The notes: generated by a model from the letters alone, not told the origin. A DNA stretch of 64,000 nt from Anaerolineaceae bacterium (GCA_029265815.1 JAJUGU010000004.1:233413-297412); one strand, 5' to 3'. Shown: positions 9,121-18,463, numbered from the stretch's first letter. Translations and numbers: made by a program.

Positions 9121-11678
9121 TCCTTGACCGAATGCAGATCAGCGGTTTCCTATCATATAATGAAAAAGTTGTTGTCGATTTCTCTGAATTCGACCTTGCG
9201 TGCATATCTGGTGCCAACGGTGCCGGTAAATCTTCGCTGCTTGAAGCCATTACCTGGGTTCTTTTTGGTGAAGCACGCCGCAAGGATGATGCCGTAATCA
9301 ACCAGTATGCCACCACCGCAGAAGTCATTTTGGATTTCCAGTACGAAAATCAGTTTTATCAGGTTCAACGCAGTAAGACGCGCGATAAGAGTACGCTGCT
9401 CGAATTTCGCATCCGCGATTCAGAAGGAAATTGGATTCCCCTCACCGAGCCCAGTTTAAGGGCCACAGAAGATCGCATTCGCAACACGCTTTTCCTCGAT
9501 TACGACACTTTCATCAATGCTTCCTTCTTTTTACAGGGAAAAGCTGACCAGTTCGCTCAACAGCGGCCTGGCGATCGAAAACGCATCCTTTCAGGAATTC
9601 TGGGGCTGGATATCTGGGAAACTTACAGAGAAGAAACCGCGCGCCGCCGGCGGAGTAAAGAGACGGAACTGGATGTGGTGAACAGCCTGCTCGATGAGAT
9701 CGAAGCAGAATTATCGGAAGAAAATAATCGAAAAGCCCGATTGGCTGAATTGGAAAAGGAACTCGCGCAGAAGCAGCAACTTTGCGACGCGCGTAAAGCG
9801 CTTCTCGATCAGCAGCGTTTACTGGCCGACCGTGTTGCCAACGACAGAAAAGTCGTCGAAAGGCAGCGTGCAGAAATTCAACGCTTGCAGGCCGATCTCG
9901 ACCGCAGCGTGGATAATTTAAACCAGCGCCGCAACGAAATGAAAAAACATCTCGAAAAGATACAGCAAGAAGACCAGATCAACCAGGCTGTTGCGCGCTG
10001 GGAAGCCGCCCGCCAGGCGCTAACAGACTGGGAGGCAATCGCGGCTAATTTCCATCAATACGAAGCCAAACGTCAGGGGCCGCTGCTGGTCATCGAGGGT
10101 GAACGCGCTCGCCTGCAGCACGAGTTTGACACACTTGAATTAAAAAAGATCGAAAACAGAACCATCGAAAACCAGCTTACGTCGCTGGAAAAAGAGGTCG
10201 AAGAATTCGCCGCCGCCATTGTCGACCTTAAGCAGCAGCTCGATACCCGCGCTGACATCGAAAATGAAATGCGCCGCCTGTCTGAAGAAAAAGCCCGCGC
10301 CAGAGCGGAAAATATGCAATTATCGGTAGAAATGAAAGAGTTGACCGAACGAATCAGGCGTCTCGAAGAAACCAAAGGTGCCACATGCCCTACCTGCGAA
10401 AAACCGCTTAACTCAGCCGAGCGCGTCCGATTGATTGATGATCTCAAAGCACGCGGCAAAGTCAAAGGCGATACCTACCGCGAGAATCAAAAAATCATCG
10501 AACAGTGTGATAACGAGTATCGCGAAAAAGAAACTGCGCTGGCAAACTTAAAGCGGGTAGAAGCTGATTTACAGCTGCAACAACGCCTGTTTGACAACAA
10601 ATCCAGTGAACTTTCCAGGAATCGGAATGACCTGGAACATTGGAAGCAGAACGGTCAGAAACGCCTGGAAGAACTCGGTGAAATCCTGCGTACAGAAAAC
10701 TATGCTCTGGATGCCCGTAGAGAACTGGCAGCGATCGATGCCAGTTTGAAAGATCTCGGATATGATGCAGCAGCACATGAAGCAGTACGTAAAGCCGAAT
10801 TAGAAGGTCGTCAAAGTCAACAGCAGCGTCTGGAACTTGAACAGGCCAGAGCTGCCCTCGTCCCGCTCGAAAGAGAAATCAAAGAACTTGAAACCACCAT
10901 CGAAAAGAATGAAAATCACTTGGCAGCGCTGGAACAGGAATACCAAGAAGCTGAAAAGAAACTGGTGGAGGAATCTGCAGGATTACCCGATTTCACCAGA
11001 CTTGAGCGTGAGTATTACGAGATCCAGGAGCAGGTCAACCAGACCTTGAGTAGCGTCGGTTACACCCGCAACCAGGTGGACGTGCTCGACAGGCAGCGCG
11101 AACAGAAAGCCGCCAAACTTGAAGAAAAAGAGCGCCTCACCGATCAGATTGCCAATCTCAAAGTGCTTGAACGTGCATTCGGGAAGGACGGCATCCCCGC
11201 CCTGCTCATCGAACAGGCATTACCAGATATCGAGAACCATGCTAATGATATTTTAGACCGGTTGAGTTCTGGTGAAATGGCGATAAAGTTCGAAACCCAG
11301 CGGCAGTTTAAAGATAAAAAGCGTGAAGACAGGCGTGAAACCCTCGATATCCTCATTCGAGATGCTGCCGGGGAACGCCCCTATGAAATGTTCTCTGGTG
11401 GAGAAGCCTTCCGCGTTAATTTCGCTATCCGCCTGGCGTTAAGCCGTGTACTATCACAGCGTGCAGGGGCCCGGCTTCAAACACTGGTTATCGATGAAGG
11501 TTTTGGCAGCCAGGATTCCGATGGCCGACAGCGCCTGGTAGAAGCCATTAACCTGGTTCGCTCTGACTTCGCCAAGATTCTGGTGATCACTCATCTCGAA
11601 GAATTGAAAGACGCCTTCCCGGCGCGGATCGAGGTTACCAAGACACAGCATGGTTCAAAAGTACAGGTGTTGACATGA
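9117..11678 (+). CDS. sbcC: DNA repair ATPase SbcC (Rad50 family)
   Basis: 853 residues. Walker A is GANGAGKSS (32-40). Two long coiled-coil arms flank a zinc hook with CPTC at residues 424-427. The ABC signature FSGGEAFRV (about 759) and Walker B/D-loop LVIDEGFGSQD (about 791) follow. SbcC forms the ATP-driven clamp of the SbcCD nuclease, the bacterial Mre11-Rad50. The length is somewhat below the roughly 1000-residue average because the coiled coils are shorter. It overlaps both neighbours by 4 nt, so the operon continues into a glycosyltransferase. Confidence 0.95.
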   Translation: MILDRMQISGFLSYNEKVVVDFSEFDLACISGANGAGKSSLLEAITWVLFGEARRKDDAVINQYATTAEVILDFQYENQFYQVQRSKTRDKSTLLEFRIRDSEGNWIPLTEPSLRATEDRIRNTLFLDYDTFINASFFLQGKADQFAQQRPGDRKRILSGILGLDIWETYREETARRRRSKETELDVVNSLLDEIEAELSEENNRKARLAELEKELAQKQQLCDARKALLDQQRLLADRVANDRKVVERQRAEIQRLQADLDRSVDNLNQRRNEMKKHLEKIQQEDQINQAVARWEAARQALTDWEAIAANFHQYEAKRQGPLLVIEGERARLQHEFDTLELKKIENRTIENQLTSLEKEVEEFAAAIVDLKQQLDTRADIENEMRRLSEEKARARAENMQLSVEMKELTERIRRLEETKGATCPTCEKPLNSAERVRLIDDLKARGKVKGDTYRENQKIIEQCDNEYREKETALANLKRVEADLQLQQRLFDNKSSELSRNRNDLEHWKQNGQKRLEELGEILRTENYALDARRELAAIDASLKDLGYDAAAHEAVRKAELEGRQSQQQRLELEQARAALVPLEREIKELETTIEKNENHLAALEQEYQEAEKKLVEESAGLPDFTRLEREYYEIQEQVNQTLSSVGYTRNQVDVLDRQREQKAAKLEEKERLTDQIANLKVLERAFGKDGIPALLIEQALPDIENHANDILDRLSSGEMAIKFETQRQFKDKKREDRRETLDILIRDAAGERPYEMFSGGEAFRVNFAIRLALSRVLSQRAGARLQTLVIDEGFGSQDSDGRQRLVEAINLVRSDFAKILVITHLEELKDAFPARIEVTKTQHGSKVQVLT

Positions 11679-12769
11679 GTATGATTCCTGCCAGGGTTGG
11701 TTTGCAGCAGCGCCTCCTGCCGGAATACCGCGCCGAATTCTTTGACATCCTCGCTACCTCTTGCCTGCAGGGCCTGAGTGTATTTGCCGGCGATCCCTGC
11801 GTCAATGAACCTGTCGAAACCACCCGGTCGCTTTCCATCGCCCATTATCAACACGCGGTGAACCTGCATTTGCTGCGCGGCAAGGCATATTTCTATTACC
11901 AGTTAGGTCTTCTGATCTGGTTAACCCGCTGGCAGCCGCAAGCGCTGATCATCGAGACCAACCCTCGCAATCTCTCCAACTGGCTGGCGATCAACTGGAT
12001 GCACCATCGGCGCCGGCCGGTGATCGGCTGGGGATTGGGCGTGTCGAGCAGCAATCCCCTGGCATCTTCAATTCAACATCACATTCTTCGAAAGCTCGAT
12101 GCTGTTATCGCCTATTCTAAACCTGCCGCTCAGCAGTACATCGATGCAGGCTTACACCCTGAAAGAGTTTTTGTAGCTGCCAATGCCGTCACCAGACGGC
12201 CTTCAACCCAACCGCTTGAAAAGCCCGCGGCTTTTAAAACCGGAGTTCCTACTCTCTTATTTGTGGGTCGCCTCCAGCCTCGTAAACGTGTAGATACCCT
12301 TTTACGGGCGCTGTCTGCTCTGCCAAAATCAGAGCAGCCACATCTCATCATCGTGGGTGACGGGCCCGATCGGTCTCGCCTCGAACAACTGGCCTGGAGT
12401 ATTTATCCTCAAGCCCTATTCGTAGGAGCCAGGTATGGAGCTGATCTCACGCCTTATTATCAAGAAGCTGACCTGTTTGTTCTGCCGGGTACTGGCGGGC
12501 TTGCTGTACAGCAGGCCATGGCCCACACCCTGCCGGTAATTGTGGGTGAAGCAGATGGAACCCAGAGCGAACTGGTGCGCAGCGAAAACGGGTGGATCCT
12601 TCCTGACCCTTCTGCTCAGACGCTTACCCGTGTCATCCGTGACGCCCTCAGCGATCTGCCACGCTTGAGGCGCATGGGGCTGGCATCTTACCGCATCGTG
12701 TCTGAAGAGGTAAACCTCGAATCGATGGTCGAAACTTTCGTGCAGGCATTGCGCACGGTCCTTCGGTAG
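11675..12769 (+). CDS. Glycosyltransferase family 4-type protein
   Basis: 364 residues with a GT-B fold. The C-terminal donor-binding half shows LLFVGRLQPRKRVDTL, IIVGDGPDRSRLEQL and LFVLPGTGGLAVQQAMAH. In this last stretch the usual E-x7-E pattern is altered: Gln-Gln replaces the common Glu-Ala. This may change donor recognition or activity. The start overlaps sbcC (ATGA). No membrane segment is seen. It probably adds a sugar to a lipid or polysaccharide, and the acceptor is unknown. The second glycosyltransferase follows after 10 nt. Confidence 0.8.
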   Translation: MSMIPARVGLQQRLLPEYRAEFFDILATSCLQGLSVFAGDPCVNEPVETTRSLSIAHYQHAVNLHLLRGKAYFYYQLGLLIWLTRWQPQALIIETNPRNLSNWLAINWMHHRRRPVIGWGLGVSSSNPLASSIQHHILRKLDAVIAYSKPAAQQYIDAGLHPERVFVAANAVTRRPSTQPLEKPAAFKTGVPTLLFVGRLQPRKRVDTLLRALSALPKSEQPHLIIVGDGPDRSRLEQLAWSIYPQALFVGARYGADLTPYYQEADLFVLPGTGGLAVQQAMAHTLPVIVGEADGTQSELVRSENGWILPDPSAQTLTRVIRDALSDLPRLRRMGLASYRIVSEEVNLESMVETFVQALRTVLR

Positions 12770-12779
12770 GATCAATGTT

Positions 12780-13970
12780 ATGAAACTGTTAATCGTTGCT
12801 GACGGACGCAGCCCGATTACCCGGCGTTGGATCTCGATGCTGCAGCCGCTAGGATATGAAATCAATCTCGTTTCCACTTATCCATGCAGCCCTCTTGATG
12901 GTGTGAGAAACATCGCAATCCTGCCTGTGGCGTTTGCCCGTTTTGCCGGAAGCCAGGCAGGCGGTTCTGCAACAAAGAAACCTGCCAGTCGCAGGAATCT
13001 GATTGCCCGCTTTCGCAGTCTGGCATCCAGTTTGCGCCATTGGCTCGGTCCATGGACAATTCCGTTCTACCAGCGCGAATTTCTTACTTTGATCGAAAGC
13101 TTTAAGCCTGATCTGGTTCACGCCCTGCGCATTCCCTTCGAGGGTATGCTGGCCAGCTATACCCCGAAGAGCATTCCTCTCATCTTGTCCACCTGGGGGA
13201 ATGATCTCACCTTCCACGCCCCTTCCACTCTGCGCATGGCACGCTGCACCCACCGCGCGCTGGAACGCGCCGATGGACTCATGTCTGACACGCTGCGTGA
13301 CATCCGGCTGGCGGGTGAATGGGGATTCTCTTTGAAGAAGCCCACTCTCAACGTGGTTGGAAACGGCGGCATCAACCTGGCAGAAATTCAAACCGCAGGC
13401 AAAGAGACCACACCCGCCGATCCACCACAGGTGATTAACCCTCGCGGCTTCCGCTCTGGATCAGTGCGCAATGACACCTTCTTCAAATCCATCCCGCTGG
13501 TTCTCGAAAAACGCCCCGAAGTGCGTTTCTTGTGCCCATGGATGGCGGGACAGCGCGAAGCCCTCGACTGGGTGGAGAGGCTGGGGATCAACCAAAACGT
13601 TACACTTTTACCGATGCTTTCTCAAGCGGAACTCTGGCGGGAATTTGCCCGCTCAGTAATGTCCATTTCCGTCAGTGTGCACGACGGCACCCCTAATTCA
13701 TTGCTCGAAGCCATGTCCGTTGGCTGCCTGCCGGTGTGCGGCGATATCGAATCCATCCGCGAGTGGATCGTCGATGGCGAAAACGGCCTGCTGGTGGATC
13801 CCTCCAGCCCGGCCAGCCTGGCGGCTGCCATCCTGCGCGGATTGGAAGACTCAGACCTTCGCCGCAATGCAGCAGAGCGCAACCTTGAAATGATCAGCAG
13901 CCGCGCCGAGGTTTCGCTGGTCAGGCAAAAGGTGGCTGATTTCTATCAACGAATCGGTAAGAAAAAGTAA
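12780..13970 (+). CDS. Glycosyltransferase family 4-type protein
   Basis: 396 residues with a GT-B fold. The N-terminal half holds LLIVADGRSPITRRWI and HALRIPFEGM. The C-terminal half holds SVHDGTPNSLLEAMSVGCLPV, the donor-binding E-x7-E-like region, followed by GENGLLVDP. It is probably co-transcribed with the preceding glycosyltransferase and with sbcC, and is closed by a terminator at 14007-14033. The product of the pair, perhaps a cell-surface glycan, cannot be deduced. Confidence 0.8.
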   Translation: MKLLIVADGRSPITRRWISMLQPLGYEINLVSTYPCSPLDGVRNIAILPVAFARFAGSQAGGSATKKPASRRNLIARFRSLASSLRHWLGPWTIPFYQREFLTLIESFKPDLVHALRIPFEGMLASYTPKSIPLILSTWGNDLTFHAPSTLRMARCTHRALERADGLMSDTLRDIRLAGEWGFSLKKPTLNVVGNGGINLAEIQTAGKETTPADPPQVINPRGFRSGSVRNDTFFKSIPLVLEKRPEVRFLCPWMAGQREALDWVERLGINQNVTLLPMLSQAELWREFARSVMSISVSVHDGTPNSLLEAMSVGCLPVCGDIESIREWIVDGENGLLVDPSSPASLAAAILRGLEDSDLRRNAAERNLEMISSRAEVSLVRQKVADFYQRIGKKK

Positions 13971-14006
13971 CAGAAGCGGCAGCTCAACCCAAATTCTGTC
14001 ATCAAA

Positions 14007-14033
14007 AAAAGAAGGCCTGCTCAGCCTTCTTTT
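14007..14033. terminator. Bidirectional terminator between converging genes
   Basis: A 10-bp stem (AAAAGAAGGC / GCCTTCTTTT) with a 7-nt loop has A and T runs on its two sides. It serves the glycosyltransferase operon (+) and the DUF362 gene (-). Confidence 0.85.
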
Positions 14034-14051
14034 CATCTCGAAAATAACGGT

Positions 14052-15158
14052 TTACTCGTGGTAGAGATACCCATCTTGCTGGTAACGTTTGAAGAGTTGA
14101 CCCCAGCTTGTGGTTTCGCGCCAATGCTCATAGATCTTTTTCTCTTTCAACGGCCAGTGAACAAGATCATGATAGGTTTCAGAAAAAGCAATGGGAATGA
14201 TCACGATTGGCGTGTGCGTGATCAGCTTCTGAAGGAACTTCGTTGGCCCAAACCAGGTCAGCCAGCCCATAAATTGATGCAGGCTGTGGCCTACCTTAAA
14301 ATGCCAGTTTTCATTTGACACGTCATCACCCACAAGTTCGATCTCCCGCGGATCGCCGCATCCCAGCCCCTGGTTGTGCGCCATGTTGATGTATTTGATA
14401 TTCATCGGATCAAAGCCCATTAGTTTAGCTGCCACGGCATCGATCGCCACCTGGTCTTCTGACGCCAGGATGATATTTTTGATCTCAGGTTTCATCACCC
14501 GCGGGCCAGGACCGTTGCCTGCGGTTGTCCCATCCATCACGGCAAACAGGCCGGTGTGAATTTCCTTCTGGATCGCCAGCAGGTCTACCAGCGTTTCATG
14601 GATAACAGAATGAGTATAGTGGCGGTGCTTCGACAGTAGCCCCCCGAAAGCATTCTTCATGGCACCGGTGGTAGTGGTGTAAATATGGCACTTGGTCGTT
14701 GGCAGGTGAATGATGTTCTTGCCCATGAAATAATCTGGAATATGAATTCCATCTGGATAAATCTGGTCAAGAGCGTTCATCTTTGCCTTGGGCTTATACG
14801 CCACCCATGACATATCTTTGGGTTCGAAATTGTACTTTACCGCGATGTCGTAATGTTTGAAGATGGGAACGTACCCATTTTCGTCTTCCCCTTTGTAAGC
14901 ATTGGTCACCACCGTCTGGTTTTGAACACAGGAAATATCCTCAAAACCGTTGTTTTTCAAAGCCAGAATGGTTCCTTCAAGCTGCCACGGAGTAGTATTC
15001 GCGCTGGGCATTGGAAAATGCCAGGAAATATTATCTTTCAGGATGGTGGTCGAATTCGGATCAAGCGCTTTTGGTCCATCAGCCAGTTCAAAAAGCTGCT
15101 GGTAATCTTTTAATACCGTTTCGGGGGTTGTTTTCAATACTGCAACTTTTGATTTCAT
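14052..15158 (-). CDS. DUF362 domain protein
   Basis: 368 residues matching the DUF362 family by overall pattern: KSKVAVLKT at the start, HLPTTKCHIYTTTTGAMKN in the middle, then NIILASEDQVAIDAVAAKLMG and NQGLGCGDPREIELVG. Some members carry ferredoxin-type cysteine clusters, but none is visible here. The biochemical role of the family is unsettled. A ribosome site (GAGG) precedes the ATG. The gene has its own extended -10 promoter (15206-15211) and is transcribed alone. Confidence 0.8.
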   Translation of the reverse strand: MKSKVAVLKTTPETVLKDYQQLFELADGPKALDPNSTTILKDNISWHFPMPSANTTPWQLEGTILALKNNGFEDISCVQNQTVVTNAYKGEDENGYVPIFKHYDIAVKYNFEPKDMSWVAYKPKAKMNALDQIYPDGIHIPDYFMGKNIIHLPTTKCHIYTTTTGAMKNAFGGLLSKHRHYTHSVIHETLVDLLAIQKEIHTGLFAVMDGTTAGNGPGPRVMKPEIKNIILASEDQVAIDAVAAKLMGFDPMNIKYINMAHNQGLGCGDPREIELVGDDVSNENWHFKVGHSLHQFMGWLTWFGPTKFLQKLITHTPIVIIPIAFSETYHDLVHWPLKEKKIYEHWRETTSWGQLFKRYQQDGYLYHE

Positions 15159-15205
15159 GGGCTAACCTCAATTCCGGCGAATAAATTCCGGTTCATTATC
15201 TCCGA

Positions 15206-15211
15206 ATTATA
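15206..15211 (-). promoter_or_regulatory. -10 element of the DUF362 gene
   Basis: On the minus strand the sequence reads TGGTATAAT, a TGN extended -10 with consensus TATAAT. The leader would be about 40 nt and carries a GAGG ribosome site. Confidence 0.6.
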
Positions 15212-15316
15212 CCAATCAAAACCGACCAATTACAGATTTCTATTTTATCTTCACCATGACTCTGAAGCCTTGTGAATCATCTATAATGCTTATTATGATC
15301 ATGGATTTAGATATTT

Positions 15317-16831
15317 ATGAAGCCGTTAAATAAAAAGATCATCATCCTTCTGCTGGCAGCTCTTCTCCTGGTTACGGCGTGTAATTTCCCGCTTAAACCT
15401 GGTTCTTTTCGATTTAGAAGATATCCCACCCTCGATCCGGCAATTTTCGACATTCATCGCACACCTACGATTTCTGGAACCCAATCTAACCTCCCATCAG
15501 ATTGGATCGATCTTGAATCAACCCCTTCTATCATAGAGACATCGATTTTATATACCGCTCAATCCGGAGACACCCTGAATACGGTGGCAAAACATTTCTC
15601 AGTCGATCTCGGCCAGATTTCATCTCCAGAGGCGATTCCGCTGAAAGGCTTGATCGATCCAGGTCAAACCCTGGTGATCCCGCTCACTGAGGTTAATGCC
15701 AGATTCATGCCGCTGATTCTTCCAGACAGCGCTGTGATTCATTCACCCTGCGCCCGTGATTTTGATGTGCTCAACTATATTTCTGACGCGGGCGGTTATC
15801 TGGCGTTCCTGGAACAAAAGATTGGCAACGAAATCCTCAGCGGCGCTGAAATTGTGCAGCGAGTGGCAGATAACAATTCCATCAATCCCCGTTTGCTGCT
15901 CGCTCTTGTAGAATTCCACTCGGGTTGGGTCTTTCGTTATGACACCAGCCCGGATACCATCCATCCCCTTGATCTTGGACTCGCCAACTACGAAGGTTTC
16001 TATCTTGAGCTGGCAGCCGCAGCGCGCCTGATCAACACAGGTTATTACTACTGGCGTGAAGGTAAACTTTCAGAGATTACGTTTACTGACCTCCGTTCAC
16101 AACGCATTCCCTCAAACATGAACGCTGGTTCAGTGGGGATTGAATACCTGTTCGCGCAGCTGTATCCATCCTATGCCCTTGAGAATGTTTTATACAGCGA
16201 AGGAGGTTTTATTCCGCTGTATCACAGCATGTTTGGTGACCCTTGGGAGTGTGCCAGATCTGTTGAGCCCTTGCTCCCGGGTGGCCTACAATCTCCAAAT
16301 TTGGAACTCCCGTTCGCAGCGGGTGAAACCTGGGCACTGACTGGCGGCCTGCATCCAGATTGGAACAGTGGTACACCGATGGGAGCCCTTGATTTCGCAC
16401 CGGTAACGGGTGAGGCGGTTTGCGCTGTCTCACAGGCCTGGGTCAGAGCCTCCGCTCCAGGAGTGGTTACCCATTCCGCCAACGGAATGGTCATCCTCTC
16501 GATTGAAGATGCCCCGGGTCAGCCAACAGGTTGGGAAATCGTTTATATGCATATCGCTGCCAGCGGTCGAGCACCGGTTGGCACGCACCTGAATACGGGT
16601 GATCCAATCGGCCACCCCTCCTGCGAAGGAGGTGCTGCCACAGGAACGCATGTGCACATGACCCGCAAATACAAAGGGGAGTGGATAGGCGCAGAAGACC
16701 CATTTCCCTTCACACTCAGCGGCTTTACTGCCCTCACAGAAATGCCAGTCTTTCAAGGCGGGTTGGTCAACGGCGCGAGAATCATCACACCAAGGCAAGA
16801 CGCTCGCGCGGACTCCATCATTATTCGCTGA
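15317..16831 (+). CDS. LysM and M23-peptidase lipoprotein
   Basis: 504 residues. The lipoprotein signal has lipobox VTAC. A LysM domain, which binds peptidoglycan, spans about 75-120 (YTAQSGDTLNTVAKHFSVD). The C-terminal M23 (LytM) domain shows zinc-ligand motifs: a His...Asp pair (LHPDWNSGTPMGALDFAP) and GTHVHM. The middle (about 170-300) contains ARLINTGYYYW and looks helical. It is likely an envelope-anchored endopeptidase or amidase activator acting on cell-wall crosslinks. A TATAAT box at 15282-15287 lies 29 nt upstream of ATG 15317, and no ribosome site is evident. Confidence 0.87.
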   Translation: MKPLNKKIIILLLAALLLVTACNFPLKPGSFRFRRYPTLDPAIFDIHRTPTISGTQSNLPSDWIDLESTPSIIETSILYTAQSGDTLNTVAKHFSVDLGQISSPEAIPLKGLIDPGQTLVIPLTEVNARFMPLILPDSAVIHSPCARDFDVLNYISDAGGYLAFLEQKIGNEILSGAEIVQRVADNNSINPRLLLALVEFHSGWVFRYDTSPDTIHPLDLGLANYEGFYLELAAAARLINTGYYYWREGKLSEITFTDLRSQRIPSNMNAGSVGIEYLFAQLYPSYALENVLYSEGGFIPLYHSMFGDPWECARSVEPLLPGGLQSPNLELPFAAGETWALTGGLHPDWNSGTPMGALDFAPVTGEAVCAVSQAWVRASAPGVVTHSANGMVILSIEDAPGQPTGWEIVYMHIAASGRAPVGTHLNTGDPIGHPSCEGGAATGTHVHMTRKYKGEWIGAEDPFPFTLSGFTALTEMPVFQGGLVNGARIITPRQDARADSIIIR

Positions 16832-16932
16832 CCATCGTTTCGTGTGAGTCGTTTACAATGCAACTTCACAACGAGCTCATTAAATGATGATTCCTTTCCA
16901 TAATCTCATATCTTTGATTCATTTTTGGTTGG

Positions 16933-16938
16933 TATGAT
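16933..16938 (+). promoter_or_regulatory. Extended -10 promoter of the structured leader
   Basis: TGGTATGAT is a TGN extended -10 with one mismatch to TATAAT. It would start transcription near 16945, giving a leader of about 170 nt before the next gene. Confidence 0.5.
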
Positions 16939-16944
16939 ATATTA

Positions 16945-17115
16945 AAGATTATTATCCATGAATCCCTGGCTTATGTCGCAGACAGGGAGTGGCAGGGTGG
17001 AAATCTGGGAATGTTGGTTCGTGGAATGCTGATGATGCAACCGGTTGGAATGATCATCCCTGATCAAACCCTACCTTTTTTGTTTTTTGAAAATTTTGAA
17101 AGAAAGGAGACAACC
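16945..17115 (+). promoter_or_regulatory. Structured 5' leader with attenuator-like hairpin
   Basis: Three pairings can be drawn by eye: TCCCTG (16963-16968) with CAGGGA (16983-16988); TGATCA (17051-17056) with TGATCA (17061-17066); and a long-range closing stem of GGCAGGGT (16991-16998) with ACCCTACC (17068-17075, one mismatch). The closing stem runs directly into T6-G-T6 (17076-17088), like an intrinsic terminator placed before the gene. A ribosome site (AAAGGAG, 17103-17109) follows. It matches no riboswitch class I recognise. Confidence 0.45.
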
Positions 17116-17622
17116 ATGAAACGAATTTTCTTGATTGGTGGATCCATCATTTTGCTGCTGGCCGTGATAGTCGCTGTATTCCTCTCTCAGAACAAGAATC
17201 GATCAGCGGAGGAATATCCAATGTTGATCAACGCCAAACCGTTTTCACCCGAAGGAGAAAAAATTAAACTGGGAATAGCCGACGCAACAGCCACAAAAGA
17301 TACTCTCACCCTTAACCTGACCCTTTCAGGCATCGATCTGGATGGAAATGTTTCAAATTTTGATCATCTGGTTTGTGATCCTCTGATCAACACCAGCGAA
17401 AATGTGAAAAAAACTTTCAAATACCGCGAAGTCATCCAGGGCGAACCGCTGCAGGTCACGTATATCTACCAACTTCAAGGAAATAATTACCCAACTTTGA
17501 ACGTGGATATGGATTGGACCATCGGACCATGCGATACTGCCTTGAATGAATCCAATGTCACGCCCGTTGCTGAACCGCTGCTGACCAACTATCATTTCAC
17601 TTTCACAGTTCCTGTCTATTAA
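17116..17622 (+). CDS. Small membrane-anchored protein of unknown function
   Basis: 168 residues. One hydrophobic segment (about 5-24) anchors the protein, and the rest is predicted to be outside and beta-rich. I recognise no domain. ATG 17116 is preferred over upstream starts because AAAGGAG lies at 17103-17109 and the membrane segment begins right after it. The unusual point is the long structured leader upstream, which suggests expression is controlled by early termination. Confidence 0.65.
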   Translation: MKRIFLIGGSIILLLAVIVAVFLSQNKNRSAEEYPMLINAKPFSPEGEKIKLGIADATATKDTLTLNLTLSGIDLDGNVSNFDHLVCDPLINTSENVKKTFKYREVIQGEPLQVTYIYQLQGNNYPTLNVDMDWTIGPCDTALNESNVTPVAEPLLTNYHFTFTVPVY

Positions 17623-17766
17623 ATTCGGGCGTAAACAAATAAACACCATTGAAATAACGCAAATTCTTCTACCAATGACTTAAATATTCCCATCGGCATC
17701 CAGATGAGCCTGATTGCAGGATGACTATCAGCATTCCTTTCTAGAAATTTCCTGATTGGAAAAATC

Positions 17767-17797
17767 AACAGCGGTTCGATCAGATCGAACCGCTGTT
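17767..17797 (-). terminator. Terminator of the ferritin gene
   Basis: A perfect 14-bp stem (AACAGCGGTTCGAT / ATCGAACCGCTGTT) encloses a 3-nt loop. On the minus strand it is followed by GATTTT, just after the ferritin stop. Confidence 0.85.
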
Positions 17798-17818
17798 TCA
17801 TCGCTGGCAACCGGGTGA

Positions 17819-18310
17819 TTAATCCCCTTTGCGTTTGCCCAACTGGTGATCAAGCTGGTATAACCCGCCTACGCTGGAGCCCAGTTTGGTCACCATATCC
17901 AGGATCGCAGAGGAATTCTTCTCTTCCTCGACCTGTTCGGTGATAAACCACTGTAAAAAGATCTGGCTGGCAGCGTCTTTGGCTTCTAACGCCGCCATAT
18001 AGATGTTATTGATCAGCGCGGTCACTTTCTGTTCGTGGGCATAAACCTGCTCGAAAACCTCTTTGACCGATGCAAATTTGACAGGGGGCTGCTCAATCGC
18101 TTTCAAATTCACCTTCTGACCGCGGTCTAACAGGTGTTCATAAAATTTTAAAGCATGTTCCTGCTCCTCCGCTGCCTGCACCTTCAGCCAGGATGCAAAA
18201 CCGGGTAAATTTTCTGTTTCGCAAAAAGCCGACATAGAAAGATACATGTACGCTGAGTAAAACTCGTGTTTGATCTGATCATTCATTAATTCATATACTT
18301 TTGAATCCAT
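17819..18310 (-). CDS. Ferritin (FtnA type)
   Basis: 163 residues forming a four-helix bundle. The ferroxidase ligands appear in order: Glu in KHEFYSAY (about 16), Glu and His in AAEEQEHA (about 46-53), Glu in AHEQKVT (about 92) and Gln/Glu in TEQVEEEKN (about 125). It belongs with the non-heme prokaryotic ferritins that oxidise and store iron in a 24-subunit shell. A GAGGAGAG ribosome site precedes ATG 18310. The upstream 18390-18420 region is AT-rich with symmetric repeats that could bind a metal- or peroxide-responsive repressor. Confidence 0.93.
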   Translation of the reverse strand: MDSKVYELMNDQIKHEFYSAYMYLSMSAFCETENLPGFASWLKVQAAEEQEHALKFYEHLLDRGQKVNLKAIEQPPVKFASVKEVFEQVYAHEQKVTALINNIYMAALEAKDAASQIFLQWFITEQVEEEKNSSAILDMVTKLGSSVGGLYQLDHQLGKRKGD

Positions 18311-18392
18311 TTTAACTCTCCTCGTTTTGGCAAAATATTTAAAAACTCCATCAACACGGTAGTGAATTGATGCATTGATTTTTATATAATAA

Positions 18393-18420
18393 CATATTAG
18401 ATATGATTTGTCATATTAGA
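18393..18420. promoter_or_regulatory. Candidate operator between ferritin and ADP-ribosylglycohydrolase
   Basis: Contains the inverted repeat ATATGA-TTTG-TCATAT (18401-18416) overlapped by two direct copies of CATATTAGA (18393-18401 and 18412-18420). It lies in the shared divergent promoter region. It does not match the Fur or PerR consensus exactly. Confidence 0.4.
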
Positions 18421-18463
18421 GAATTATTAGTAATTTTTCTCTCCACAGCAGCCAATTTTCAGT

